This document shows, in pieces, positions 8,976-17,641 of a stretch of DNA of 64,000 nucleotides. The stretch is taken from contig NZ_LMVL02000008.1 in assembly GCF_001541345.2 (NCBI RefSeq), forward strand, positions 145,902 to 209,901, written 5' to 3'. The DNA is from Gillisella vitis. GTDB taxonomy: Bacteria; Pseudomonadota; Alphaproteobacteria; Rhizobiales; Rhizobiaceae. Each line of letters begins with the position of its first letter. Position 1 is the stretch's first letter. The notes beneath the pieces were generated by a model. The model was not told the origin of the DNA, ran no database searches, and saw only the letters and a list, made by a program, of their open reading frames with translations. The translations under genes and the position numbers were made by a program.

Positions 8976-10091
8976 TCAGTCGTCGAGCGTCGGATAGTCG
9001 ATATAGCCCTTTTCTCCGCCACCGTAGAATGTGCTCTGGTCGGCTTCGTTCAATGGTGCATCTTCCTTCAGGCGACGCACCAGATCCGGGTTGGCGATAA
9101 AGGGCTTGCCGAAGGCGACCATGTCGACGTTGCCTGACGCAATGGCGTCCATGGCCATCTGCCGGTCATAGCCGTTATTGCCGATCCAGACAGCTTTGCC
9201 GCCCGCATTGCTGTAGGCGCCCTTGAATGCATCCCAGTCGAAGGGCTTGTCGCCCTGGCTGAAATCACGCGGGCCGCCGGTTGCCCCCTCGATCACGTGA
9301 ATATAGGCCAGGTCGAAAGCCGCCAGCTTTTCCACCAGCGTGGTATAGACCGACTGCGGATCAGGATCCGAAACGTCATTGGCGGGCGTCACTGGCGACA
9401 GGCGAATGCCGGTACGGCCGCTGCCGATTTCGCGGGTGACGGCCTGGACAACCTCAAGCGTCAGGCGGATGCGGTTTTCAATCGAGCCGCCATAGGCATC
9501 GCTGCGCTGATTGCTGCCAAGCCGCATGAACTGTTCCAGCAGATAACCGTTGGCGGCGTGGATTTCGACGCCGTCAAAACCGGCATCGATGGCGGCGCGC
9601 GCTGCCTTGCGGTAGTCCTCGATCAGGCCGGGGAGTTCCGAGAGTTCCAGAGCGCGGGGCTCGGAGGTGTCGACAAACGCGCCTGTGCCATCCGGGTTGA
9701 TTATGTAGGTCTTGCCCTTGGCGGTGATCGCTGAAGGTGCAACCGGTTTACTGCCATTCGGCTGAAGCGACGTATGGGAAATGCGCCCGACATGCCAAAG
9801 CTGGGTGACGATCTTGCCGCCCGCCTCATGCACTGCCTTGGTGACGGCCTTCCAGCCTTCAAGGGCTTCCGGCGTATAGAGGCCCGGAACATCGGCATAG
9901 CCCTGGCCCTGATGAGAAATAGCCGTGGCTTCGGTGATCAGCAGGCCGGCGGTGGCACGCTGCTGGTAATAGGTGGCCGTGATTGGCTTTGGAACGGCGT
10001 TGGGGGAGCGGTTGCGCGTCAACGGTGCCATGGCGATGCGGTTTGCAACAGCGATATCGCCGACTTGCAAGGGGTCAAAAAGAGTGGCCAT
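8976..10091 (-). CDS. nemA: Alkene reductase, old yellow enzyme family (NemA-like)
   Basis: 371 residues from the ATG at 10091. It is an FMN-dependent TIM barrel with the N-terminal strand FDPLQVGDIAVANRIAMAPL, the substrate-binding VEIHAANGYLLEQFM (containing the H-x-x-N pair), and the phosphate-binding region AFGKPFIANPDLVRRL. Members reduce electrophilic alkenes, N-ethylmaleimide and nitro-esters with NAD(P)H in the cytoplasm. An arsR-type repressor gene lies 45 bases upstream on the same strand, suggesting a repressor–detoxification operon like other reactive-electrophile responses; that role is inferred. Confidence 0.92.
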   Translation of the reverse strand: MATLFDPLQVGDIAVANRIAMAPLTRNRSPNAVPKPITATYYQQRATAGLLITEATAISHQGQGYADVPGLYTPEALEGWKAVTKAVHEAGGKIVTQLWHVGRISHTSLQPNGSKPVAPSAITAKGKTYIINPDGTGAFVDTSEPRALELSELPGLIEDYRKAARAAIDAGFDGVEIHAANGYLLEQFMRLGSNQRSDAYGGSIENRIRLTLEVVQAVTREIGSGRTGIRLSPVTPANDVSDPDPQSVYTTLVEKLAAFDLAYIHVIEGATGGPRDFSQGDKPFDWDAFKGAYSNAGGKAVWIGNNGYDRQMAMDAIASGNVDMVAFGKPFIANPDLVRRLKEDAPLNEADQSTFYGGGEKGYIDYPTLDD

Positions 10092-10136
10092 TGAAATGTC
10101 CTTCTGAGGGTAATGAGTAGGGTGTGACGGGGGAGG

Positions 10137-10472
10137 TCAGAGTTCCAAGGACAGCCGGGATAGAAAAGCAGCAATGGCTGCCTCGTCCCGCTTGTAGAAA
10201 ATCCATTGTCCGACCTTGTGAGAGGTGATCAGTCCGGCCTTGTTCAGGCTCGCGAGATGGGCCGATACGGTGGATTGCGACAGGCCGCAGCGCTCGAACT
10301 GCCCCGCGCAAATGCCCATTTCCAGCGGATGAGCCTGGTCGCTGAAATGCTTTTCCGGTTCGCGCAGCCATTGAAGGATCTCACGCCGAACGGGATGCGA
10401 CAGCGCTTTCAGCGCGTCATCGATGTCCGGCTTGCTAAGGTCTTCTGGCTTGTTGAAATTCGTATCGTCCAT
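10137..10472 (-). CDS. ArsR-family HTH transcriptional regulator
   Basis: A 111-residue winged-helix protein from the ATG at 10472. The core ALKALSHPVRREILQWL, then CGLSQSTVSAHLASLNKAGL and the wing SHKVGQWIFYKRDEAA, are typical ArsR elements. Two cysteines (GICAGQFERCGLSQ) flank the recognition helix and could sense metal or electrophiles. It is the first gene of an operon with the alkene reductase. Its position beside the AbcR sRNA pair and lsrB matches my recollection of the Sinorhizobium meliloti order (lrp, trxB, lsrB, sRNAs, arsR). Confidence 0.9.
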   Translation of the reverse strand: MDDTNFNKPEDLSKPDIDDALKALSHPVRREILQWLREPEKHFSDQAHPLEMGICAGQFERCGLSQSTVSAHLASLNKAGLITSHKVGQWIFYKRDEAAIAAFLSRLSLEL

Positions 10473-10535
10473 GAACGATATATGGATCGTAAAAATCCGA
10501 TATCAAGAGAGACGACGATGATTTTGGAGCGGGCG

Positions 10536-10639
10536 AAAAAAAAGCACCCGCGAACGGATGCTTCAAGTGTGAAGGTCGTCAAACCTCCAGAGGGGAACAG
10601 CTGGGGAGAGACGATCAAAGATAGTCTCGATGCAGCTAT
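10536..10639 (-). ncRNA. AbcR-like (alpha-r15 family) small RNA, arsR-proximal copy
   Basis: A small RNA of about 104 nt is predicted on the minus strand. It starts near ATAGCTG (10639), downstream of a rhizobial sigma-70 promoter, and ends in a hairpin (AAGCAtCCg / cGGgTGCTT) with eight Us at 10543–10536. Its centre carries CAGCTGTTCCCCTCTGGAGG, identical to the second copy at 11242–11360, and the pyrimidine-rich CUCCCC could bind ribosome-binding sites. In Agrobacterium and Sinorhizobium, AbcR1/AbcR2 lie as a pair beside lsrB and repress ABC-transporter mRNAs through Hfq. Assignment rests on context and sequence pattern; it is not stated which copy is AbcR1. Confidence 0.8.
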
Positions 10640-10645
10640 AGGTAT

Positions 10646-10673
10646 ATATAGGATGGGGGCCTTGGCTTTCAAG
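10646..10673 (-). promoter_or_regulatory. Sigma-70 promoter of the arsR-proximal AbcR-like sRNA
   Basis: On the minus strand CTTGAA (10673–10668), a 16-base spacer and CTATAT (10651–10646) closely fit the rhizobial housekeeping consensus CTTGAC-N17-CTATAT. The predicted start lies 7 bases downstream of the −10 box. Confidence 0.75.
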
Positions 10674-10804
10674 GTGGCGCTGAAAAGTTTGTGTGCCATA
10701 TGAGTGGATTGGTAGTCGGGAATTCTGCCACACATTGCCCATTAGCGGCTTGATCTGTAATCGACGTCCACGGTGCCCAAAGGACGTAGTTCGCCCGAGT
10801 CGGA

Positions 10805-11095
10805 TTAAATGCGAACCTGATCGACAGCATCGCTTCCATCTGCTTCCCAAGCAGTCACCATGGCAAGTACGTCGTCCAACGGCTCATCAAGGTGTGACGT
10901 GGTACACAGAAAACGATCGGGCCGAGAGCCGTCTCCAATCACTAACCAATCTATTTTTTCTTCTAGAACATCGGAGCCGGGTCCGAATATCGCTAGCAAC
11001 GAGACGCCATCGGCAAGACATCTTTCCACGAAGGCTCCGAGAAGAGCCTCGTCCGATACCGGCGAATGTAAGATGAGCTTCTTGGTGAGATGCAT
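10805..11095 (-). CDS. Small DUF7684-like protein between the two sRNAs
   Basis: A 96-residue acidic protein from the ATG at 11095 (MHLTKKLILHSPVSDEALL). The sequence VERCLADGVSLLAIFGPG, then EEKIDWLVIGDGSRPDRFL and CTTSHLDEPLDDVLAM, reads like a conserved alpha/beta domain. I associate this layout with the DUF7684 family of unknown function; that link is from memory and not checked. The ribosome-binding site is weak. It lies between the two AbcR-like RNAs on the same strand, so transcription of the lsrB-proximal RNA must stop before it, or read through into it. Confidence 0.6.
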   Translation of the reverse strand: MHLTKKLILHSPVSDEALLGAFVERCLADGVSLLAIFGPGSDVLEEKIDWLVIGDGSRPDRFLCTTSHLDEPLDDVLAMVTAWEADGSDAVDQVRI

Positions 11096-11241
11096 GGGCT
11101 AATGCTAAACCGACGCTGTCATTAGCGCAATTCACTCATCGTGCTTTGTTGTCCAATTCAAATGCAGACAACGTGGGAACTGCACATCCCGGCTATTGGC
11201 AAATGTGCAGAAAAAGCGTCGCGCTTCCTCTGCCAGATGGC

Positions 11242-11360
11242 AAAAAAAAGGGGCCACCGGATTACTCCAGGGCCCTTAAAGTGTGAAGGTTAAAAACCTC
11301 CAGAGGGGAACAGCTGGTGCGGTGGGAACTGGGAGGAAGCCACCGTGTGCATCAGCTATG
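11242..11360 (-). ncRNA. AbcR-like (alpha-r15 family) small RNA, lsrB-proximal copy
   Basis: About 119 nt on the minus strand. It begins near ATAGCTG (11360), holds CCTCCCAG and then the same CAGCTGTTCCCCTCTGGAGG core as the first copy, and the following ACCUUCACAC is also shared. It ends in a GC-rich hairpin (GGGCC…GGCCCC) with eight Us at 11249–11242. The two cores share a block of about 40 bases while the 5' stems and terminators differ, as expected for paralogous alpha-r15 RNAs. It sits next to the lsrB 3' end, as the family does in other rhizobia. Confidence 0.82.
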
Positions 11361-11364
11361 AGCG

Positions 11365-11393
11365 ATATGGTGGTTTTTTGTGCAGTGAACAAT
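11365..11393 (-). promoter_or_regulatory. Probable promoter of the lsrB-proximal sRNA
   Basis: The minus strand has TTGTTC, a 17-base spacer and CATATC (11370–11365), ending five bases before the conserved ATAGCTG start. It is weaker than the promoter of the other copy. Confidence 0.5.
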
Positions 11394-11538
11394 GCTTTTT
11401 TGTGCATAGGAGGCATGCAAATGTCGCATGTCTGCTATTTGCGTCGCAATTGAAAAACGATTTGACGATGATTCGCGACCTTGTCGCTACTGCATTGCAA
11501 GGCCTATGCATAGATGCGCATAAGACGATCTGACGGAT

Positions 11539-12456
11539 TCAGAAATTCCAGTTGCGCGCCTTGCTGACGATGAAGTCGCGGAAAACTTTCAGCTTGGCTG
11601 CATTTTTCATCTCGTCCGGATAGCAGAAATAGGTATCGAAGGACGGAACTTCGGCGTTGATCGGCAACTGAATCAGTCCCGGATCGCGTCCGACAATGTA
11701 ATCGGGCATGCAGGCGACCCCTATACCCAGCAGGCAGGCGCGCTTGATCGAGGTTTGGCTGTTGATTTGCAGATGGGGAATGCGGCGATTGTCGGAGGAG
11801 CGTCCGGCCACTTCCAGCCAGTTAACGTCAAGCAGATAGTTGGGTGCGGGTTCGCCAAAGCTGATGATCCGATGGTTGTCGAGATCCTCAATGGTCTGCG
11901 GCTCCCCATAACGATTGATATAGGAGGGGGCGGCATAGACATGCATATGCACGGTAAACAGTTTGCGCTGGATCAGGTCCGATTGCTGCGGCTGGCGCAA
12001 CCGGATGGCGCAATCGGCGTGGCGCATATTGACGTCCAGTTCCTCGTTGTCGAGGATCAACTGGATCGACATGTCAGGGTAAAGTTGCAGGAATTCCTGC
12101 ACCTTGTCGGTGAGCCAGCCCTGGCCAAGCCCGACCGTGGTGGTGACGCGCAGCTTGCCACTCGGCTTCTCGGTGGTTTCGGTTAGCTGCATTTTCACTG
12201 TTTCCAGCTTCAGCAGCACGTCATGGGCGGTGCGGTAGAGCAATTCGCCCTGTTCGGTCAGAATGAGGCCCCGGGCGTGGCGGTGAAACAGCTTCACCCC
12301 CACATCCTGCTCCAGCGCGCTCACCTGCCGGCTGATTGCCGATTGCGAGAGATGCAGCTTATCTGCCGCATGGGTAAAGGACCCAGCTTCGGCTGCGGCA
12401 TGGAAAATCCGCAGTTTGTCCCAATCCAGCGGTATATTGCTGCTGCCTCGCATCAT
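11539..12456 (-). CDS. lsrB: LysR-family regulator LsrB
   Basis: 305 residues. The ATG at 12456 is chosen because it lies 4 bases after the trxB stop and has GAG upstream; the frame is open to 12570 inside trxB. The HTH is canonical (FHAAAEAGSFTHAADKLHLS, then QSAISRQVSALEQDVGVKLF). Cysteines in the effector domain (ADCAIRL, RACLLGIGVACMPD, YFCYPDE) could serve redox sensing. Known LsrB proteins govern LPS and oxidative-stress genes and are needed for nodulation. Tight linkage to trxB supports a redox role here, and the neighbouring AbcR-like RNAs support the name. Confidence 0.9.
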   Translation of the reverse strand: MMRGSSNIPLDWDKLRIFHAAAEAGSFTHAADKLHLSQSAISRQVSALEQDVGVKLFHRHARGLILTEQGELLYRTAHDVLLKLETVKMQLTETTEKPSGKLRVTTTVGLGQGWLTDKVQEFLQLYPDMSIQLILDNEELDVNMRHADCAIRLRQPQQSDLIQRKLFTVHMHVYAAPSYINRYGEPQTIEDLDNHRIISFGEPAPNYLLDVNWLEVAGRSSDNRRIPHLQINSQTSIKRACLLGIGVACMPDYIVGRDPGLIQLPINAEVPSFDTYFCYPDEMKNAAKLKVFRDFIVSKARNWNF

Positions 12457-12460
12457 GCCC

Positions 12461-13435
12461 TCACTCCGCGGCCTGAGCCGGGATAATCTCCGCGGCAAGA
12501 TAACGTTCTGCCTCGAGGGCGGCCATGCACCCCATGCCGGCAGCAGTAATAGCTTGGCGGTAGATATCATCAGTCACGTCGCCAGCGGCAAAAATGCCGG
12601 GCACGTCGGTCGCGGTCGAATCCGGAGCGGTCCACAGATAGCCGTTTGGCTTCAGCTTCAGCTTGCCGGTGAACAGTTCCACCGCCGGCGCATGGCCGAT
12701 GGCGACAAAAACGCCGTCGATGGGGGTATCGGTCACGATGCCGCTGTCGAGGTTCTTCAGCCGCACGCCGGTGACCGATGGCGGCATCGGCGGCTTGGCC
12801 GGGATTCCGGTGACTTCATCAATAACGGTGTTCCAGAGGACCTTGACATTATCCTTGGCAAACAGCCGCTCCTGCAAAATCTTCTCGGAGCGGAAACTGT
12901 CGCGGCGATGCACGACGGTCACGGTCTTGGCGATATGCGACAGGTAGAGCGATTCCTCGACCGCCGAATTGCCGCCGCCGACCACGATTACGTCCTTGTT
13001 GCGATAGAAAAAACCATCGCAGGTGGCGCAGGCCGAAACCCCGAAACCTTGGAAATGCTGTTCGCTTTCGATACCCAGCCATTTCGCCTTGGCGCCGGTG
13101 CAGATGATCAGCGTATCAGCGGTCCAGACGGTGCCGGAATCGGTCTTGACAGTGAAGGGGCGGCGGGTGGTTTCCACCTCGGTCACCAGGTCGTTGACGA
13201 TTTCCGTGCCGACATGGGTGGCCTGTTTCAGCATTTCGCCCATCAGCCAGGGCCCCTGGATCGGATCGGCAAAGCCGGGATAGTTTTCCACATCGGTGGT
13301 GATCATTAGCTGGCCACCCTGTTCCATGCCGGCGATCAACACCGGTTTCAGCATGGCGCGGGCTGCATAAATGGCGGCGGTATAACCGGCGGGACCAGAG
13401 CCGATGATCAGCACTTTGGTATGGCGGGCGGACAT
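12461..13435 (-). CDS. trxB: Thioredoxin reductase
   Basis: 324 residues from the ATG at 13435, which has AGGAAAG upstream; the longer frame to 13477 is rejected. It is a two-domain FAD/NADPH flavoprotein with the FAD motif IIGSGPAGYTAAIYAARA (about 8–25), the redox disulfide CATC (Cys136/Cys139), the NADPH motif VVGGGNSAVEESLYLS, and the C-terminal FAD motif GIFAAGDVTD. It passes electrons from NADPH to thioredoxin in the cytoplasm. It is probably co-transcribed with lsrB (4-base gap) and divergent from the Lrp-type regulator. Confidence 0.97.
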   Translation of the reverse strand: MSARHTKVLIIGSGPAGYTAAIYAARAMLKPVLIAGMEQGGQLMITTDVENYPGFADPIQGPWLMGEMLKQATHVGTEIVNDLVTEVETTRRPFTVKTDSGTVWTADTLIICTGAKAKWLGIESEQHFQGFGVSACATCDGFFYRNKDVIVVGGGNSAVEESLYLSHIAKTVTVVHRRDSFRSEKILQERLFAKDNVKVLWNTVIDEVTGIPAKPPMPPSVTGVRLKNLDSGIVTDTPIDGVFVAIGHAPAVELFTGKLKLKPNGYLWTAPDSTATDVPGIFAAGDVTDDIYRQAITAAGMGCMAALEAERYLAAEIIPAQAAE

Positions 13436-13667
13436 GGTCTTTCCTTTCCGTGGCGAGGGACGTGTGGTGTGCGGCATATAGGATGCCTGCCCCGCCTTTT
13501 CTTCATTTCATTTATGAAGGCTCCATGCATTTATTCAAGGGCAGCTCTGCGTTTATAACAGGGCAATTCCATCCACCGTAATTTTACTGCGGGAAACGGA
13601 CATTTTCTTGCGCTGAAACCGGGTCGGGGCCATAACCGGGGACGACGACGAAGAAAAGGGTGACCGC

Positions 13668-14135
13668 GTGTTTCGCGCCGAACTGGATGCCATCGACATC
13701 AAAATTCTAAGAGAGTTGCAACGCGACGGTCGGATGACCAATGTCGAGCTTTCGGAGCGCGTCGGTATTTCCGCACCGCCCTGCCTTCGCCGGGTGCGCA
13801 AACTCGAAGAAGCGGGTATTATTCAAGGCTATCATGCGGCGTTGAGCGGCCCCAAACTGGGCTTCGATCTGGTCGCCTTCTGCATGGTCGGACTGAAACA
13901 CCAGTCGGAAGCCAATCTGAAGAGCTTTGCCGCCGCCACTGAACAATGGCCGCTGGTGCGCCAGGCCTGGATGGTCAACGGCGAAAGCGATTTCCTGCTG
14001 CATTGCGTTGCCGATAATCTCACCAGTTTCCAGGATTTCGTCATTGAGACGCTGACGGCCAATAGCCATGTCGATACGGTGAAAACCCTGTTGACGATCC
14101 GGCAGATCAAGCGGCTGGACTCGATTCCTCTCTGA
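13668..14135 (+). CDS. Lrp/AsnC-family transcriptional regulator
   Basis: 155 residues, starting at GTG 13668 with AAGAAAAGG upstream. The N-terminal HTH (LRELQRDGRMTNVELSERVG, then SAPPCLRRVRKLEEAGIIQG) is followed by the RAM effector domain from about residue 65 (LVAFCMVGLKHQSEAN…). Such proteins form octamers and respond to amino acids. Divergent from trxB; its 3' end overlaps the converging polysaccharide gene by 29 bases. The position next to trxB–lsrB is conserved in rhizobia. Confidence 0.92.
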   Translation: MFRAELDAIDIKILRELQRDGRMTNVELSERVGISAPPCLRRVRKLEEAGIIQGYHAALSGPKLGFDLVAFCMVGLKHQSEANLKSFAAATEQWPLVRQAWMVNGESDFLLHCVADNLTSFQDFVIETLTANSHVDTVKTLLTIRQIKRLDSIPL

Positions 14136-15225
14136 CCCCTACGTTGTTGAGCAGGATATTGACCCTGTCGATCAGGGCTTCGACCGAATAAAGCGCCATC
14201 ACCTCGGGCGAGACCGGCTGAAACGGCGCTTTAAAGAACTCTTCTATACCGTCGAGATTTGCATTGCCGTCCAGCAGGAAGACGTTAGCCGGATGATAAA
14301 AATCTGCGACGCGCACTGAGCCATTATTGGTCAGAAGCTTGCGACCATAGAGGGTGGCTTCGAGCGGGCGTAGCGTCAGGCCCTGTTGGCCGTCCTGGAC
14401 GATGTCGATGATACAACGGGCCGCCAGGTTTTCGGCCAGATAGGCCGGGTAAGGGCTGTTGCCGGTGTGCTTGGCGAGGCGGTCGGCCAGGGTCTTGCGG
14501 GCCTTCTTCAGTTCCGTAAACCGGATGGAAGTGGTGAAGCCCCGGCGCCGCAAATCGCTGCTCAGCGCCTCGATCAGCGATTTGCGCCCCTTATCCTTGC
14601 CGAGAAAGGCAAAATCCACGACTGCTTGCACCGATTTGACGCTGTCGACGGCGGCGATATATTGCCGGTAAGGTTCAAATCCATAGCGCTGGCAGTCGGC
14701 CTCGTCGAAGGACAGCACTGGATAGCCGGCGGCGTGCAGGTCTTGCAGCAGCGGTCCCATGCCGTTCTTGGTGGCGATTGGATTGCGCACCACGACGGCG
14801 ATTCTGGCGCGGGGGCGGGCCTTGTGCAGATATTCGACGATTTCCTCGCGCTCGTTGACGAGAAAAAGTGCATCCGGCTGGCTGGCGATCTGCTGAGCGA
14901 TGATCCGGTTATAGAGATATTTTCGGCCGAAGCGCGGCATGATCTTGAAGATAGGCCGGTGACGGGCGGCATCTTTCACGTTCAGGACATGAACATCGAA
15001 TCGGCTTGGATCAGCCTTTGTCCAGAAATAGTCTTCGTAATCGGCCCAGAAACCAATGCAGGCAACTTGCTGGCGCTGCTGCGCCACGGGGGTAGACGTC
15101 ACGTTGGGCTCCTGCGCAAGCGACGTCTCCTCACTGCGGACGCCATGATTTTCACCAGAAACAGATTTCACTGTATAGTTCGTTAAATCTGAGCCGATTA
15201 AGGTGAAAATTCGGCGGCTGGGCAA
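14107..15225 (-). CDS. Glycosyltransferase-like protein of the LPS/surface polysaccharide locus
   Basis: A frame of up to 372 residues; the first 50 or so look weakly coded and the true start may be internal (the homologous part begins near QVACIGFWADYEDYFWTK). The C-terminal half carries GQQGLTLRPLEATLYGRKLL, typical of the GT-B nucleotide-sugar region (…RPLEA…G…L…), followed by VRVADFYHPANVFLLDG. Function is not established; a role in adding a sugar to LPS core or another surface glycan is inferred from the flanking GT25, GT4 and sulfotransferase genes. It overlaps the Lrp-type gene tail to tail by 29 bases. Confidence 0.65.
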   Translation of the reverse strand: MPSRRIFTLIGSDLTNYTVKSVSGENHGVRSEETSLAQEPNVTSTPVAQQRQQVACIGFWADYEDYFWTKADPSRFDVHVLNVKDAARHRPIFKIMPRFGRKYLYNRIIAQQIASQPDALFLVNEREEIVEYLHKARPRARIAVVVRNPIATKNGMGPLLQDLHAAGYPVLSFDEADCQRYGFEPYRQYIAAVDSVKSVQAVVDFAFLGKDKGRKSLIEALSSDLRRRGFTTSIRFTELKKARKTLADRLAKHTGNSPYPAYLAENLAARCIIDIVQDGQQGLTLRPLEATLYGRKLLTNNGSVRVADFYHPANVFLLDGNANLDGIEEFFKAPFQPVSPEVMALYSVEALIDRVNILLNNVGVREESSPAA

Positions 15226-15354
15226 GACAGTCCAGCCTTATTTTGCGTCCCTGCGTGGCCGCAAAACCATGGGTATGCTCAGTGTTTTCGAATTCACGCG
15301 GCATCGTCTTTCGACCCGGATGGATGAAGGCCGATGCCGCATCGGTTCTACCCG

Positions 15355-15969
15355 TCAGGCAGAAAACTTATAGTTGAACAACTCGATTTCTTCCTGGAAA
15401 TGCGTCTGGACGAAGGTTTTGGTTTCCTCATCGTAATAGCGGGTATAATCGCCGCGTTTCGACTGGTTTTTCTTCGGAACAGGATTGCTCAGCCGCAGTC
15501 TTTCCAGCAGGGTCGGCTTCATACCGATTTTCTTGCGGATCTTGCGGAAGTCAGAATCGATATTTTCCATCGTGCCGATATAATCGCAGCCAGATAGCCA
15601 GAACATTTGCGAGCGGCGCTGAAGCGGCGGCAGGATCTCCTCTGGCCAATGTTCGTCATGTCTCGAATAATAGGAGTCTTCGAGCAGCCAAGACTTGAAG
15701 CCGATGTCGCGGATATGCTGTTGGTAGACCGGGCACTCATAGCTCTGCAACCGCTTCTGGCAAAGAAACGAATAGAGCGACACCATCCGGTCCCAAGGAT
15801 TGCGCACGAAGCCGAATGAGTAGCGCCCATCGATGCCGAATTGGGAAAGCTTCCTGTGCGGAACATGGGTCGGCACACCATTCGTTTCGCCACCCAGTAC
15901 CCTGGTAATGGATCTGCCAGCGGATTTCGGAACATGTACGAAGACAAAATTGGGCGCAACGACCGTCAT
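15355..15969 (-). CDS. Sulfotransferase family protein
   Basis: 204 residues from the ATG at 15969, which has AGGAGAG directly upstream; the frame is open to 16146 but those residues look uncoded. It begins MTVVAPNFVFVHVPKSAGRS, the 5'-phosphosulfate-binding loop of family-2 carbohydrate sulfotransferases, and continues with FGFVRNPWDRMVSLYSFL, the 3'-phosphate-binding motif for PAPS. Members move sulfate from PAPS to glycans. Surface-polysaccharide sulfation is known in Sinorhizobium, so LPS or capsule modification is a fair inference. The Lys-rich C-terminus (PKKNQSKRGDYTRYYDEETK) resembles the family's end. Confidence 0.8.
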   Translation of the reverse strand: MTVVAPNFVFVHVPKSAGRSITRVLGGETNGVPTHVPHRKLSQFGIDGRYSFGFVRNPWDRMVSLYSFLCQKRLQSYECPVYQQHIRDIGFKSWLLEDSYYSRHDEHWPEEILPPLQRRSQMFWLSGCDYIGTMENIDSDFRKIRKKIGMKPTLLERLRLSNPVPKKNQSKRGDYTRYYDEETKTFVQTHFQEEIELFNYKFSA

Positions 15970-16473
15970 GGTCTCTCCTGTGAGTGAATGCCGCGTCCAA
16001 AGCGCTGGACGTCGGTAGGGCGCAGGTGCCCGTTTCAATGTTTCCCGCAGAGAACTTAAGCCCCGATGCCTGCTTCCGGCCTCGTGACTCCACAGCTCTG
16101 CGTGGACATTCGGATCAAGTTCATCCTGATCCGTCGCGGATATCATCTTTATTTGCGCCAGTAGCGGCGCATTTGGGATAAACCCATGTTATTGTAGTAA
16201 CCAATAAGTTACTGATTCGCGCCAGTGCTTTTTTAAAAAATCCCCGGGCGTTTTCAAAAAAATCATGCAGCAGCAGGGCCATTGGGCCTATGGGCGAGGG
16301 ATAAGCGGCACCCGGGAGGTTGTTGCCTTGGAAATCTGGGGACAACGATGATAGCGCTATCAACATCAGCGGGAACGGCTTGGCCTTGCGACAACAGCAT
16401 GAATATATTCGCCGAGACGAATGTTCGTGCTGTTCAGCCTGAAAATCGTCTTTTGACCACCAAGGGGACCGAA
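15970..16473. other. Intergenic region between divergent polysaccharide genes
   Basis: About 500 bases between the sulfotransferase and the KpsS-like gene. The middle (16160–16270) is AT-richer, with an A/T tract near 16230–16260, and probably holds the promoters of both genes. AGGGG at 16463 is the ribosome-binding site of the downstream gene. No further structure was assigned. Confidence 0.4.
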
Positions 16474-17511
16474 ATGCAAAAAGCGGATGCGATCAGCGTC
16501 AATGTGTTTCGGGCAACGAAACCGGATTTTCCCTTCCAGGCCTTCCTGGAGAACCCGTCTGGACAGTTTCGCTTTTCGATGGTGGATGATGCGCATTACA
16601 AGCCATGCGACGTTGCTGTGTTCTTCGGGTCCTTCGGCCTGACGTCAACGTCGGTCCATGCCTTCCGAACGGCGATTGCTGCCCAACACAAGGGGCCGTT
16701 GCTGACGGTCGAAACGGGCTTCTGGGGGCGCGAAACCATCAAACGGTCGTTTAACTGGTATCACAATCTTCTGGGGCATCGGCGCGCTTTCTACAAATTC
16801 AGACATAGTTTCTACCGGATTGCGCTCGATGGATCGCTGCCGGGCGACGCCGATTTTTGCAATACCAACAGCCCGCCCGACCGTTGGGAAAAACAGAGTG
16901 CGGCGCTGAATATCCGCTTGAAACCCTATCGCAGCGCTGGCGAACATGTGGTGATCATCGGGCAGATCCCCGGCGACGCCGCCATGCGGGGCATGGACGT
17001 CTGCCAGTGGCTGGGGGCAACGGCGCGCAGCGTACGCCGGCTCACCGACCGTCCGATCGTCGTGCGGCCGCATCCCGGCATGAAAAATGAGGATTTCGCA
17101 ACACTTCAGGTCGAACTTGCGACTGTTCCCAACCTGCGGATCTCTGATCTTGGCTCACTTTCCACTGTCGACGAATTGGAGCGGGCGCATTGCACCATCT
17201 GCTACTCCTCGTCGTTTTCACTGGACTCGCTGCTGGCCGGCGTGCCGGTCATCACCTTGTCGCGCTTCAACATTGCCGCGCCGATCTGCTCCAGACGGAT
17301 CGAGGATGTGGCCGAGCCGCCTTTGCCTGAGCGTGAGCAATTGTTTTACAATATCGCCTATGCCCATTGGACGCCGGAGGAGATCCGCAGCGGCGAAGTC
17401 TGGGCGAGATTCGCTCCCATCCTTGCCAGGCGCTGTATTGGGGGCAGCCGTCCGTCCCGCAGTCACGCTGCCAATTCTCTGCTGTCGGGATTCCAGTTGC
17501 AGGGGCTGTGA
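16474..17511 (+). CDS. Capsule synthesis/export-like glycosyltransferase (KpsS/KpsC-like fold)
   Basis: 345 residues from the ATG at 16474 (MQKADAISVNVFRATKPDF), preceded by AAGGGGACC. The C-terminal half contains PIVVRPHPGMKNEDFA and then SSSFSLDSLLAGVPVITL, like the GT-B-fold nucleotide-sugar site of capsule synthesis proteins, and ends in a region with NIAYAHWTPEEIRSGEVW, which resembles the conserved ‘YAQWT…E…G’ ending of KpsS-type proteins. A role in adding Kdo or another sugar to a surface polysaccharide is inferred. It is divergent from the sulfotransferase. Confidence 0.6.
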   Translation: MQKADAISVNVFRATKPDFPFQAFLENPSGQFRFSMVDDAHYKPCDVAVFFGSFGLTSTSVHAFRTAIAAQHKGPLLTVETGFWGRETIKRSFNWYHNLLGHRRAFYKFRHSFYRIALDGSLPGDADFCNTNSPPDRWEKQSAALNIRLKPYRSAGEHVVIIGQIPGDAAMRGMDVCQWLGATARSVRRLTDRPIVVRPHPGMKNEDFATLQVELATVPNLRISDLGSLSTVDELERAHCTICYSSSFSLDSLLAGVPVITLSRFNIAAPICSRRIEDVAEPPLPEREQLFYNIAYAHWTPEEIRSGEVWARFAPILARRCIGGSRPSRSHAANSLLSGFQLQGL

Positions 17512-17641
17512 CCGTCTTCATTTTATGTCGCCGCTTTATGGGCTGGATCGGTTCCCTTCAAATCGGATAGAGGTAGGGGAGTTGAAGCAGGACGCTGTGA
17601 TGTCGTGAGGATTTCGCAGCTATTCCGTGACAGGATAACGC

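Noticed and set aside
16230..16270. Shared sequence GCGTTTTCAAAAAAATC with 42200–42216
   Set aside because: About 17 bases of A/T-rich identity with no extension on either side; not enough to call a repeat.
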